From Plumapathes pennacea (taxonomy: Eukaryota; Cnidaria; Anthozoa; Antipatharia; Myriopathidae), in NCBI GenBank assembly GCA_964036295.1, contig OZ038466.1:6901001-6965000 (forward strand): a stretch of DNA of 64,000 nucleotides. The letters are read 5' to 3'. The number at the start of each line of letters is the position of its first letter. Positions within the stretch are counted from its first letter, which is position 1. The position numbers were made by a program, and so were the translations under genes. The notes beneath the pieces were generated by a model that saw only the letters and a list, made by a program, of their open reading frames with translations, was not told where the DNA came from and did not search any database. This document shows, in pieces, positions 54,560 through 64,000 of this stretch.

Positions 54560-57500
54560 CCCCGCGCGTTTAAAATGATGCGTAAATTAGGAACGAGCTT
54601 GAAGCAGGTAAGGCAAATATCTCGCATAATGGTTTATGTTAATCGGCATGAAAATCCTTTGGAAAACAGCGAGCAAAAATTCGCAATTAGCGAAACCCGC
54701 CCCCCAGAGATTGGGAACGAGGATGACACGCCATAAAGACCACTCTACATGTTTAATCATTTCACTGATCAGAGTTAAACTTAACTATGTAGTATAAGTA
54801 AAGTTTGCCCTACAACAAAACGACGTTCAACGATGCTAACTCTTGTTCTCATCGAAAGCTTTCATTTCAGTAGTCACCAAAAGGGAAAAGCCCCGGAAAC
54901 TGCACAGACCCGAACATCCGGAACGTCTGGAACTACTTTCACTTTCAGGCCTTGAAGAATAAAGCCGACTGGCAAAACGTCCAAGAGTGATCATTCAAAT
55001 TTTCGCTTTTTATTCTTTTTCCAGATGTATCTCATGCAGTGAGCGACAACTGTGGTATTATATGGCTTGCTTGGGCTGGAAGTAAGGCTGATCACGAGAC
55101 GTCTCTTGGGTTGATACGTATAAATCAACCGGTCTCAATTCGTTCATAAGTTGTCTTTACAAATGGACGGGAGAATTAATGGCTATTGTAAAGCTCAGCA
55201 AAGGAACACTACTTACACTCATACTGGAGGGGAGAGCTTGAATTCAAATACCGGATCAAAGAATGCGACACTTCCTGCAAGTAAACCTGTGTAAGTGGAA
55301 TTACACTTAGTTCGAGTACCGTTTCCTTTCTATGTGGACATTAATTTTACTTACAAGACAAAGCTTTACATCTTCTTGTTTAAATTGCTATTCAGTCAAG
55401 ACTTACCGTCGTTCGTTCTGTCCGCCTGTCTCGTGATGTGCAAGAGACTCATGTGATTTCTGAGATTTTACTTGTATGGGTGATTCGTGGAATACTCCAA
55501 ATAAAGAACCCTAGTTTCAAGGCTCTCTCGGTTGGGTATAATGCTGTGGACCTGTGGAGACTGGAACGTGCATAATTGTTTGCACTTTCTGGTTAATCGG
55601 AAACCATGTTTTGTGTGGAACGTTTTTTAATTGCAATTAAAAGTAAATGACACACCGAGGGAAAAATTTCAGCCACAGCTGTATACAGAAGTGTAACCGA
55701 GATAAAACTACAGAGAAAGCACATATGTCAATTCTCCTTCTAAACAGAAAAAACCGCGCCGGGGCTGTATTTCTTCGCCAAAAACTGAATAATCCGTAAA
55801 AGTCCGACAATACATTATCAATTAATATTTCTATTAAAACTTGCCTTTTCTGGTGCCCACTCCAGGCTCCGTTCATGACTAAATACAACTCACTAAATTG
55901 TTTAAAATCGCTCAACTTACGCCTGGGCTAGAAAAATACTGAAACATTCATTATTATTTTGTATCAATGACTTGTTTTGTTTTTAGCATAGCTAAAGTAT
56001 CCATCACTTGACACTTTCTTGAAAGACGGGTAGTTCCACGGTTCTTGACGATTTGTACTGATTCTCTCTCTAAACACGCCTGGCTTTCTTTATACACTTA
56101 CATTGTAAATACATTACACGAGTCGAACAACTTGTACGAGTAGAGAATTCACTTGATGTACGATTCGTTGCAAGCCGTGGAATATAATCTCTCCATGCAG
56201 TGAAGTCTATGTAGACCTGTTGACACATCTGTTTAATGAAACCAGTTGAACGGCGCCGACATATTTTTTTTCGTGGCACACTGCCGAAACAGTGACGGCT
56301 GCCGGACAGGTGTCAAAACCGCAATTAAAAAAAAAATACGCAAATTAAAGAAAAGCACAAGCTGTGACCACGTTAAGCGCGAGATCCCTACAACAAAACT
56401 CAACCGGGACTTGCATAAGAAGTATGTGGTCTGTGTGGTCGGTTTACGTGCGGTTTGGAACGCAAACGGTTGACACTCCGTCTATTCCCCCATTCTAAAA
56501 CTGCTTTACAGTTCAACACACTAAACCCGCTCCGCTTCTCAAGAAAAGTACGCACAATTTTAATGATACATCAATTGGCCAGCGGGATCACAGCGTAGAA
56601 CTTATTTGTGGCATAGTATTAGTTGGCAGAACTGAGCGAAAATCATCGGACATACAGAAATAGAATCACTCGCATAGTTGTTGAGACGGCCAGCCTTGCA
56701 AATGGGTATAATAGTGGTAAAAAGAACTTGCAGAACATGTCCAACGTACAGTTTTCTCGGGTTGGCATTGGTCGACTTCGAATACAAAGAAAAACACTTC
56801 AATTTAAATGGTGAAAATTACACGATGCGGGTTGTTAGACAGCGGGACCCGTATTTCATAGTTACGCGTAACAAATATTCTGTTGGCAAACATCGGACAG
56901 CCAAACACAGTACCCCCGCTGGCAATATGCACGTCTTTTTGGCAATCTTACCGGCAATCGAATCAAGTCAGCAAGAAATTGAAAATAAAGTTAAATAGAC
57001 AGGAAAACTGGATGGCTTGCAAGATTGATTCACACAGAGTGGCCTTTGTGCTATAAAGTGCAGCTGCCGAATTCTACTAATGAAAGACCATAGTCTTCTA
57101 AAAGGTAGAGTAGTGCTAAACACCCAATGAAAGGACTTACACCTTGGTCCGAAAGCAGGTGACTAACATTAATTACATTTATGTTTGAAAACAATCATCT
57201 CAAGTGTACCTAACATTTTTATGGTGGCAAATGTGCTGGGCGGTATGATTTTATGAACATTAGATTTATTCAGATTACTAAACCCCTTTCATTTTCTACA
57301 TGCTATGAATTTTGATGAAAGTCATAAAAACGCGAACAAATAAAAAATTAAATACACATGGGCGTAATTACATCCAGAGCCAATGTTCGCCGGAAAAAAG
57401 AAACTGTAGTGGTCAAGTTAATGACGATAGATACCATCACCAGTATATATTCTAAATATACAGAAAATGCTAATATTCCCAGAATTGACAGATAACGCAG

Positions 57501-57580
57501 CCTAAATAGACTTTATACCAAAGAAAAGGCGTGCACAGAGATAAATAGCGAATGTAAGAGCCATGCATTAATTCCCAGCA
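54560..57580. other. Intergenic, no gene recognised
   Basis: The sequence is AT-rich. A 106-codon plus-strand ORF at 56681-56998 has no recognisable domain or composition bias that supports coding. The missing first exon of the amidase-like gene could lie at the left of this interval. A half-site of the CCTGGGAACGAGGAT repeat occurs at 54711-54724. Confidence 0.4.
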
Positions 57581-57586
57581 TCGAAG

Positions 57587-57594
57587 TATAAAAG
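57587..57594 (+). promoter_or_regulatory. TATA box of the GPCR gene
   Basis: TATAAAAG lies 86 bases before the ATG at 57680. A start about 30 bases downstream gives a leader near 60 bases, rich in purines and with no upstream ATG. Confidence 0.7.
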
Positions 57595-57679
57595 AAGTCG
57601 AAGACAGCGGGACTCACAAAGCCCCCGAGTTGAGAAAGCAAAACAAAAGAGGAGATAGAGGAACTTCAAGAGGTAGAAC

Positions 57680-58639
57680 ATGGCAGAAGACGGTCTAAAT
57701 CAAACAAACCAGGCGACTAACAAAGCACTTATGCCAGAAGGATGCGACGTCGTAGTAGACACCACATCACAAATCTTCATGGTGTTCCTGTACAGTGTAA
57801 CTTGCGTGTTGTCTACCTGCGGGAACTTTGGCGTAATCCGCGTAGTGGCGCACATAGAAGCGCTCCAAACGTTCTCTAATTTCTTCCTTCTTTCCCTAGC
57901 CACGGCGGACTTGGTCATCGGCCTAGCGATGAATCCAATCTACATCGTTTTTGTCACGGTCGTCGAAGCGACGCCTTTCTGGGTCGTCAAGATGGAGCAA
58001 TTTGTCTGGATAGCAACCGTGGCTGCAAGTACCTTAAGTTTAAGCGCGGTGAGTATCGACCGCTATATTGCCATTACATCCCCACTCCTCTATCCTCAAC
58101 TGATGAACGGAAAACGGTGTTTGGGCGCCATCCTGTCCATCTGGTTCTTCTCCTTCGCTTTCGCCTCCCTGCGATTTGCCCTTCACGACTTCGAGCAGCT
58201 CAGGAAACTGTGGATAACAACCTCCGTGGTTACCGTGTTTATCCCTGTCACCATCATAGCTTTCTGTTATTTCCACATTTTTAAGGTTGTCAGGATTCAA
58301 ACTCGATCTATCAGAGAATGTAGTTGTGTACACGAGGAGGATCACAACAACGACAGCACCTCGAGCCAAAGAATGGAGGCAAAGAAAAATAGGAAGGCTG
58401 CCATGACAGTAGCTATTATCATTGGCCTCTTTCTGTTGATGTTCCTTCCCAGTGTTGTGATATTCATCATGCTGCTAGTGGTGAATGATCCGTGCTTGGA
58501 GATGAAGTTGAACATCGCTTGGCTGTGGGCCGCAGGAGTCTCCTTTGCACATTCTGCCATCAATCCCTGGGTATACGCACTGAGAAGCTCCGAGTTTCGA
58601 AAAGCTTTAAAGGCTGTCTTCTCTTGTAGGGAGTACTGA
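57680..58639 (+). CDS. Class A (rhodopsin-type) G-protein-coupled receptor, intronless
   Basis: 319 residues with seven hydrophobic segments at about 30-53, 66-90, 105-126, 146-167, 178-203, 241-266 and 277-300. Class A landmarks: GN (N49) in TM1, LATAD (D77) in TM2, DRY 127-129 after TM3, a FLP form of the TM6 motif where CWxP is usual, and NPWVY 295-299 in TM7 followed by an amphipathic helix 8. The extracellular N-terminus has an NQT glycosylation site (residue 7). The usual TM3 cysteine (25 residues before the DRY arginine) is Val103, and the second extracellular loop is short and lacks cysteine, so the conserved disulfide is missing. This combination recalls the MECA group (melanocortin, S1P/LPA, cannabinoid, adenosine). 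The ligand cannot be told. Single-exon structure is common among cnidarian receptor expansions. Confidence 0.93.
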   Translation: MAEDGLNQTNQATNKALMPEGCDVVVDTTSQIFMVFLYSVTCVLSTCGNFGVIRVVAHIEALQTFSNFFLLSLATADLVIGLAMNPIYIVFVTVVEATPFWVVKMEQFVWIATVAASTLSLSAVSIDRYIAITSPLLYPQLMNGKRCLGAILSIWFFSFAFASLRFALHDFEQLRKLWITTSVVTVFIPVTIIAFCYFHIFKVVRIQTRSIRECSCVHEEDHNNDSTSSQRMEAKKNRKAAMTVAIIIGLFLLMFLPSVVIFIMLLVVNDPCLEMKLNIAWLWAAGVSFAHSAINPWVYALRSSEFRKALKAVFSCREY

Positions 58640-58894
58640 AAAAAAAAAGATCGGAACTTTCCGGGTCATGTCGGGTGACAAGGGGATGTTTTCTTCGATA
58701 GCCCTCGCAGTTTAGAACTATTTGCGGATAATTATTTGTAGCTGTCCGTTCGATTATACAGACTTTACAGATGTCACGCATCCTCCATAAGGAAACACAA
58801 AAGAACATAAATGGACCAACTCAGAAAAACACTACGCTGCGCGAAGGCCGAGAAGAGAAACAGAGCGACCCAACATCTGAATACGACTGAGTTC

Positions 58895-58900
58895 AATAAA
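58895..58900 (+). terminator. Poly(A) signal of the GPCR gene
   Basis: AATAAA about 256 bases past the stop codon, the first on this strand after the gene. Confidence 0.5.
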
Positions 58901-58995
58901 CATTATATACTTTAACGCCTTCATAGTAGCGTGCCTCACTGCAACACTAAATAAGCCACTTTCAAATGCATGCAGAGTTTTATTTCCCATCAAGT

Positions 58996-59002
58996 AATAA
59001 TA

Positions 59003-59078
<76 letters not shown>
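58996..59078 (+). repeat. (AAT)n microsatellite
   Basis: About 25 consecutive taa/aat triplets. The minus-strand ORF with a long tyrosine run is an artefact of this repeat. Confidence 0.98.
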
Positions 59079-60112
59079 AAATATTTATACAGGGCGATGC
59101 CTTCAGTGACATCACTGTTATCAATGGCAGCCCTGTTAGTGAGTGACTGTAAAGTAAACCTCTCTCTACTAGTCTGGTTCTTGTTTCTGTGTAACTGCAT
59201 TATGACCAATGGAGCCATTCTCGGCTCCGCCCGCCAAGCTTGGGGTGTTAGGTGGCTCAGAATATCTAAATAGCCTCAACAACTGCGCATAGGTGTGAAA
59301 GTTAGCTTATTTATTAATTAGCTTATTTTAAGTTCCAAGTTTTATCAGCCCCGGTTTTATTAGTACAGTACAACTCATTTTCGTTACAACCTAACGGTTT
59401 GTGAAGCTGTAATACCGCCGAGTTGAGTGGAGTTGAGCAAAGTTATCTATTATGTAAAAACACACGTCAAGACAAAAAGGCGAGTGAAGTCAGTGTCTTT
59501 TATGCTGTCAAATTACTTCCCGCAGTAAACCACGCCCTAGAAAGTTCTTTCCCTTCTCTTAGCTGTATAAATTGCTGTCTTTTACAGTCGTGCAAATTGA
59601 AAAGCGTTAAAAACGGTCCGCAAATACAAAAGGCCGATCTACTTTCGCTCGGACATTATTAGTACGGAAAGCCATTATGGGAAGTGACTCTCTGCAATTA
59701 ACAGCAATATTAAAAGGATCCCTGAGGGGCGCTTAAACATTTAACAAAACTGATCTGAGTAATTGTCTTTTATAGTGCGCATGCATCACGGGAAACCTTC
59801 GTTCCCAGGTTATTTTAATGGGCAAGGGTAAGGAAATAAACCTGGAAACGAGAGCACCATGCTGCAAGGAAGTTTGGGAAGGCATCAAAACGAGGTTTCT
59901 GTGTCGTAAAGGCTTGACGTCATAATGATGACAACATCCTCGTGGCAAAGCACACACTTTCACGCCTCAAAAAGACACCAAACTAAATGAATGCGAAAAT
60001 AATTAATAAAACGCGGCATTTGTGTCGGATGTAAGACGCACACAGCGTAAAAGATAAAACATGATACCTATAAGAACAGATGAGTTTTTAGAAAGTTTTT
60101 CTATTCCTCACT
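59079..60112. other. Gene-free interval with a small inverted repeat
   Basis: No exon was identified. Near 59802-59852, ttcgttcccaggttattt faces aataaacctggaaacgag, a diverged member of the CCTGGGAACGAGG inverted-repeat family. This region should contain the 3' UTR of the minus-strand gene ending at 60113, but no AATAAA was seen on that strand nearby. Confidence 0.5.
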
Positions 60113-61203
60113 TCAGCGAACAAAGACTACCAAGACCTCAGCAACATCGACGTTTCCTAAAGGTGAAACAAAGAAGATGTAGAAGTGACTCGAAATAAGG
60201 TAACCAAACGGAAGGCAGAAGTTCAAGTCAACAGGATCTAGGAAGATTCATCAGAACATTGTGCGTTGCGCGACGAGTCAATAACGGTTGCGAGGAGACT
60301 ACCTATCTCGCGTCCCGTGGCAATGACACTTATCTGGTGGTGGCGGTTTTTGAGCCACCACCCACCAAACTGTGCTAGGTAAACTATCTTATTTTTCTAT
60401 AATTTCGTAATCATCCACTTTATAAATAAATGGCAACTAAATAGCGCATAGCCACATTTATCCAACACGGTATCCCTGTGCCCAGGACATAAAGAGATCC
60501 AGTAACATTTGCTACTCACCATAAGTGTTCCAGTTAGTGCTGATGGACAGTTTGGTGTACTGAATGCTCCTCACAGCCATGCGAGTTTCCCATGAACAGG
60601 CAGCATTAGTGATCAACAGCCAGCCATTATCAAACCCACAGCCCCTGTAAGGCCTGTCCAATCAAACCACGCCAACGGCCACATTCAGTCATTTTTTTGT
60701 TAACCTACCTGCGTGCAATTTCTCACCTACATCACGACTACTCGTACTACTACTAGTGCCATTACTGAAGCTGCTGCTGCTGCCACTACTCCCACTACTA
60801 CTACTATTACTACTACTACCATTACTACTACTAAAATTACTACTGATATTTCTACACAAACGCACTACCAGTGAATATTATAATAGCTGTTATACAACTG
60901 CCACTATTATATTATTACAACAACTGACACCACAATTACCAATCAATACTTCAAGTACGGCGACTAAACCGCAGATTACTTTTGGCTTAGCTATATAGCA
61001 TACCTGTGGATAACAAACGAGCGGCAAATGTTTTGGAAGCAGTCACCTCGAACCGTAAATAACCCAATCTGTGCGCTTTTGATGTCAGTCCATGGAGAAG
61101 ACACGAGTCGGTCCAGAGAGAACCAGTTCTCCTGATCACTGGCTGTCGCGTTGAAGGTGAGCGACAGAACCTCTGAAGCACCCGTGTAAAGAGAAACTCT
61201 GGC
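60113..61203 (-). CDS. Secreted-type cnidarian protein of unnamed family (3' exons)
   Basis: Three terminal exons join in phase: 61004-61203, 60520-60644 and 60113-60156, with the stop at 60113. The product ends ARVSLYTGASEVLSLTF, ATASDQENWFSLDRLVSSPW, TDIKSAQIGLF, then GCGFDNGWLLITNAACSWE, SIQYTKLSIST and NVDVAEVLVVFVR. I recall the pattern NWFS-L--SPWTDL, GC--D-GWL-----C-WE, I-YSK and ADV-AV-V from many uncharacterised cnidarian proteins, usually with a signal peptide. Paired cysteines and a NAT glycosylation site fit an extracellular, possibly lectin-like beta-sandwich. No enzyme motif is visible. An alternative acceptor at 60653 would add three residues (PYR). The upstream exons were not found. 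The function is unknown. Confidence 0.7.
60735..60850 (+). repeat. (ACT/TAC)n imperfect trinucleotide repeat
   Basis: Runs of tactactac and gctgctgctgccactactcc lie in the intron between the first two recognised exons of the minus-strand gene. Confidence 0.85.
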
Positions 61204-61704
61204 CTGCGAAGTGGGAAAACAAGAGTACATAAATGTCGCTGGAAACTCGCCTGTCTCTGGCAGATTTTGTCTCTCGATCACTTATCAAAATCCACCACCA
61301 GAAAATAAAATCACCGCATCCGTTTCCGCCTTCACTTCCTTTCGGTGTTACAGTAAAAGACGCCTGGCGTCTAGATCTTCGGAAGTGGCGAAAAATCACC
61401 GACTACAAATAAATTGTGTTGGTACCAGATTTGTGTCGTTTGACCGTTTTGTGAATTATCTTTCGGTGTTACGGTAAAATATGCCTGGCATCAAGATCTT
61501 CAAGGAAGTAGCAAAAAATCACCAATTATACAAATATATTGTGTTGGTGTTTGAAATGGCGGCTTGCTTGATTGACATTATGACTTTTATGCCGAGTACA
61601 GTTTATTTTCGAAGTCGTAAATGAGTTTGGAAAGAGAAGATGAGTTATCATATTCTGTATATTGGTCTACTATGGTCGGATGTTACAAAAGAAAATGTCG
61701 ACTC

Positions 61705-62570
61705 ATCGCCGAGTTGTGCAATCGTGTGGTGACGAGATGACGTAATTTTATGTCAAAGATGGCACACTTGACTTTACTTGACTGTGCAGTATGTCCAATA
61801 TGCTCTTGGATGTGGATTTTCATTTCCAAAAAGAAAAAGGAAAGAAGGTTTGGTCGCAAAAGAAACAGCAAAAGTTTAAAAAGAAAAACCGGGTATTTAA
61901 CTTTATCAAAAACATTGTGTCGAAGATGGCACATTTGACTGTAAACTAAGTCAAAAATACTATTAGACATTGATTTGCACTTCGAAAAGGGAAAAAAAGG
62001 AGGTTGGGTCGCAAAAAGTTACTAAGAAAAACCGGGTATCGAACCCGGCCCCATGACACCGCACAGTGGTCGGGGGAGACTTGCCCAGCCCCCAAGCCAG
62101 ATCGAGGAGCAACCCGCCAACACCCGTCTACGCCTAGCTTCCAGACCAAACGGGGAGAGAAAATTCGGCCCCCAAGCCATAGTGAATTATCCCTTGCCCG
62201 GAAGAGCGCAGCAGATGTCAGCCGACGTATTAGTAATATGTATCCAGTCAGCTATATATTGTAGGAGACACCAGGCCCTTCATCCATATGGGATGTACCT
62301 TTGTATCGTCGTTCCTTTCATTAGGAATAATTGCAACGGCCTTAGTCATAATAACCCTGCTTTAGCTCCTTTCACATCCCAGTATCATTTAATATCCGAC
62401 TTCTGCGCTCAGAGATCACATCTAATGCGTCAATAGGCTTGTAAGCTATGATGGCAGCGCATGCGCTTCTGGTTTTTCGTTTTCGATTGTGACAAGCCGA
62501 TGAACTCAAAACGTCAGTTGTTCGTAAGATCACTATTTGAACTGATAGGATAAAGCTTTATCACACTTAT
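61705..62570. repeat. Composite repeat, copy 2 (matches 52735-53605)
   Basis: It begins gccgagttgtgcaatcgtgt and follows the same order as copy 1, about 9 kb away, in the same orientation. The middle contains accgggtatcgaacccggcc, whose reverse complement has an intact tRNA-type B box GGTTCGATACC, then TTTTTC. Differences are mostly point changes and short deletions (for example around 62490). Confidence 0.85.
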
Positions 62571-62799
62571 CAATGAGTGAAATTGTGTGCATTAACACAA
62601 TATTCTTGGCGTTTATCGCCCCAAGTGTTGTTCGTTTCCGATTCTCGCTAATGTGGCAGAGCCGGTCCAGCGAAAACTTCACCAAAACAAAAAGCAAGCA
62701 ACCAAATCTGCCGTTTAAATTATTTTAGCTCTTCGGCATGCAGGGTTGGCGACTTTTTCGTTTTTTCGACATTTTCTTAGTTTTTATCGGAAGCCAACC

Positions 62800-63012
62800 C
62801 TGGGTCGTTCACACTCGGGTGCCCGAGCACTAGTTCCCGGGTACCGGCACAAAATAAAACTTGTTCACACTGCAAAGCGGGTCCCACTTTAGTGCCCGAG
62901 TACAAGGTCTTGACTAGGTCTAGACCTTGTACTCAAGGTGCCCAAATTTTGGCGTGGGTACTTGAAAAAATGGTGTGTTCACATTAGTGCCCAGTGAGAA
63001 TCGTGCTCGGGC
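62800..63012. mobile_element. MITE-like inverted repeat (GTTCACAC / GTGCCCGAG)
   Basis: gttcacactcgggtgcccga at the left faces tgctcgggcataaagtgtga at the right. In the centre, acaaggtcttgactaggtct and tagaccttgtactc form a second dyad. No coding capacity. Confidence 0.6.
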
Positions 63013-63019
63013 ATAAAGT

Positions 63020-63232
63020 GTGAGCGCACCATATGTCAAAGTTAGCACGCATGACTGTAAACTATATCCAGGGTGCTCTTCGAAATCGATTTGCACTTCT
63101 AAAAAGGGAAAGGATAGGGGAGTTTTGGTTGCACAAAGAAACAATGAAACAGGAAGTATTTTATACCGGGTATCCCCTAACGGTCACCCATCCACGTACT
63201 AACCCCGCCCGACCGGGCTTAACTTGTGTTTA
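63020..63232 (-). mobile_element. 5S-rRNA-derived SINE (SINE3 type)
   Basis: Read on the minus strand, aagttaagcccggtcgggcg, gggttagtacgtggatgggt and gaccgttaggggatacccgg follow the 3' two thirds of 5S rRNA. A body with ctttgtgcaaccaaaactcc and gaagtgcaaatcgatttcga comes next. The 5' part of the 5S sequence is missing and several pairs are broken, so it is a SINE and not a 5S gene. The body words also occur in the composite repeats at 52.7 and 61.9 kb. Confidence 0.75.
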
Positions 63233-63235
63233 CTA

Positions 63236-64000
63236 CTATTTTATCATTGCAAAATAAGAGTTTGATAGGAATATTCGTCCTCCTGTTTCTTGAAGAATTT
63301 TTGAATTATTGAAACCGTATTCGAAAGTCCCAGTTTTCAAAGCCTTCCATTTCTAAGGCAAACGGAAGCCGAAAACACCGTCTCCTCCTCTACACAGTTC
63401 TCTTTTAAAGGAAAACTGTATGCAAAAAATAACCAATTTTTAAATAGATTTTCGAACTGTGAATGATAGATTTCCCACATTATTTTTGCAAGATCCGTTC
63501 TTAACTCTTTCTTGTTATCTTTCACCTCCGTTTCTCGTATATCAGGACACAAATTCCAAAATCTTCCGCTGACACGCGAATTCTGCGCCGCGATGTTGGC
63601 GCCACAAATCGAACAGGAAATTAAACATAAATCATATATACTTTCAAGATTCACTCAAAATATTGGTTAGTTTTTGCATGCAGTTCTCCTTTAGCTCTGG
63701 TAAGCAGTACCTTATGTAATTAGAGCAGTTTTAGTGGCATACCTGTAAAATAGCTGGACCATCCCGCATGGGGAGATTCTTGCATCTAATACCGTGTTTA
63801 CACGAGAGAAATTTTCCTCACTCCAGTAAAAAAATTTACCGCGGTAAATTTATATTTACCATGCCCTGCAAGATGGTAAATTGGCATTTACTACGGTAAA
63901 TTTTCTAATGTTCCGAACTACACTGATCAAGGCTTTGTAAATTGTCTACGCGCGTGGTACGTTTACTGCAGTAAAGTAAATGCTTTCAGCGAGGTAAATG
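63236..64000. other. Window end, no gene recognised
   Basis: A 105-codon minus-strand ORF (63337-63654) shows no domain. From about 63790 the sequence repeats taccgcggtaaattt, taccatgcc and actacggtaaatttt words and probably starts another inverted-repeat element that runs off the window. Confidence 0.4.

Noticed and set aside
58832..59218. Minus-strand ORF with a long poly-Tyr run
   Set aside because: It is produced by the (AAT)n microsatellite.
63165..63232. 5S rRNA gene
   Set aside because: Only the 3' part of 5S is recognisable, with broken pairs and a fused unrelated body.
63337..63654. 105-codon minus-strand ORF at the window end
   Set aside because: There is no recognisable family, promoter or splice evidence. 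Chance cannot be excluded.

Overview
This is animal nuclear DNA, most likely from an anthozoan cnidarian (a stony coral or sea anemone). The evidence is GT-AG introns, a 42-exon cohesin STAG gene, TATA-driven intronless genes, a very dense load of small inverted-repeat transposons, a 5S-rRNA-derived SINE, and a secreted-protein family that I recall only from cnidarians. No bacterial or organellar layout is present.

Layout. (1) 1-12720: about 38-39 tandem copies of a 312-335 bp satellite. Each copy carries an internal inverted repeat, and part of the array shows higher-order duplication. (2) 13944-15011, minus: an intronless sphingolipid delta-4 desaturase (DEGS) with its own TATA box. (3) 15.2-23.5 kb: mostly gene-poor DNA with small repeats and one decayed SGNH-hydrolase-like fragment. 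(4) 23548-50959, minus: a STAG (SA/stromalin) cohesin subunit. I resolved 42 coding exons by splice sites, and every exon-exon phase agrees, giving about 1439 codons. Its tail contains an exon with a coding minisatellite. Its introns hold at least fifteen inverted-repeat elements, two SINE-like pieces, a 52 bp minisatellite and a large foldback element. A probable 5' non-coding exon and an E2F-type site lie at 52.1-52.2 kb. (5) 52.5-53.6 kb: a composite repeat that recurs at 61.7-62.6 kb. (6) 53937-54353, minus: the last exon of a small NlpC/P60-type peptidoglycan hydrolase resembling the Tae2/Dae2 amidases, a candidate horizontally acquired antibacterial enzyme. (7) 57680-58639, plus: an intronless class A GPCR with a TATA box and poly(A) signal. 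(8) 60113-61203, minus: three terminal exons of an unnamed secreted cnidarian protein family. (9) 61.7-64 kb: repeats.

These genes are neighbours, not an operon. DEGS acts in ceramide synthesis, STAG in sister-chromatid cohesion and chromatin looping, the amidase-like protein probably in handling bacteria, and the GPCR in signalling. The least ordinary items are the amidase-like gene, the repeat-bearing STAG tail, and the foldback satellite with its higher-order structure.
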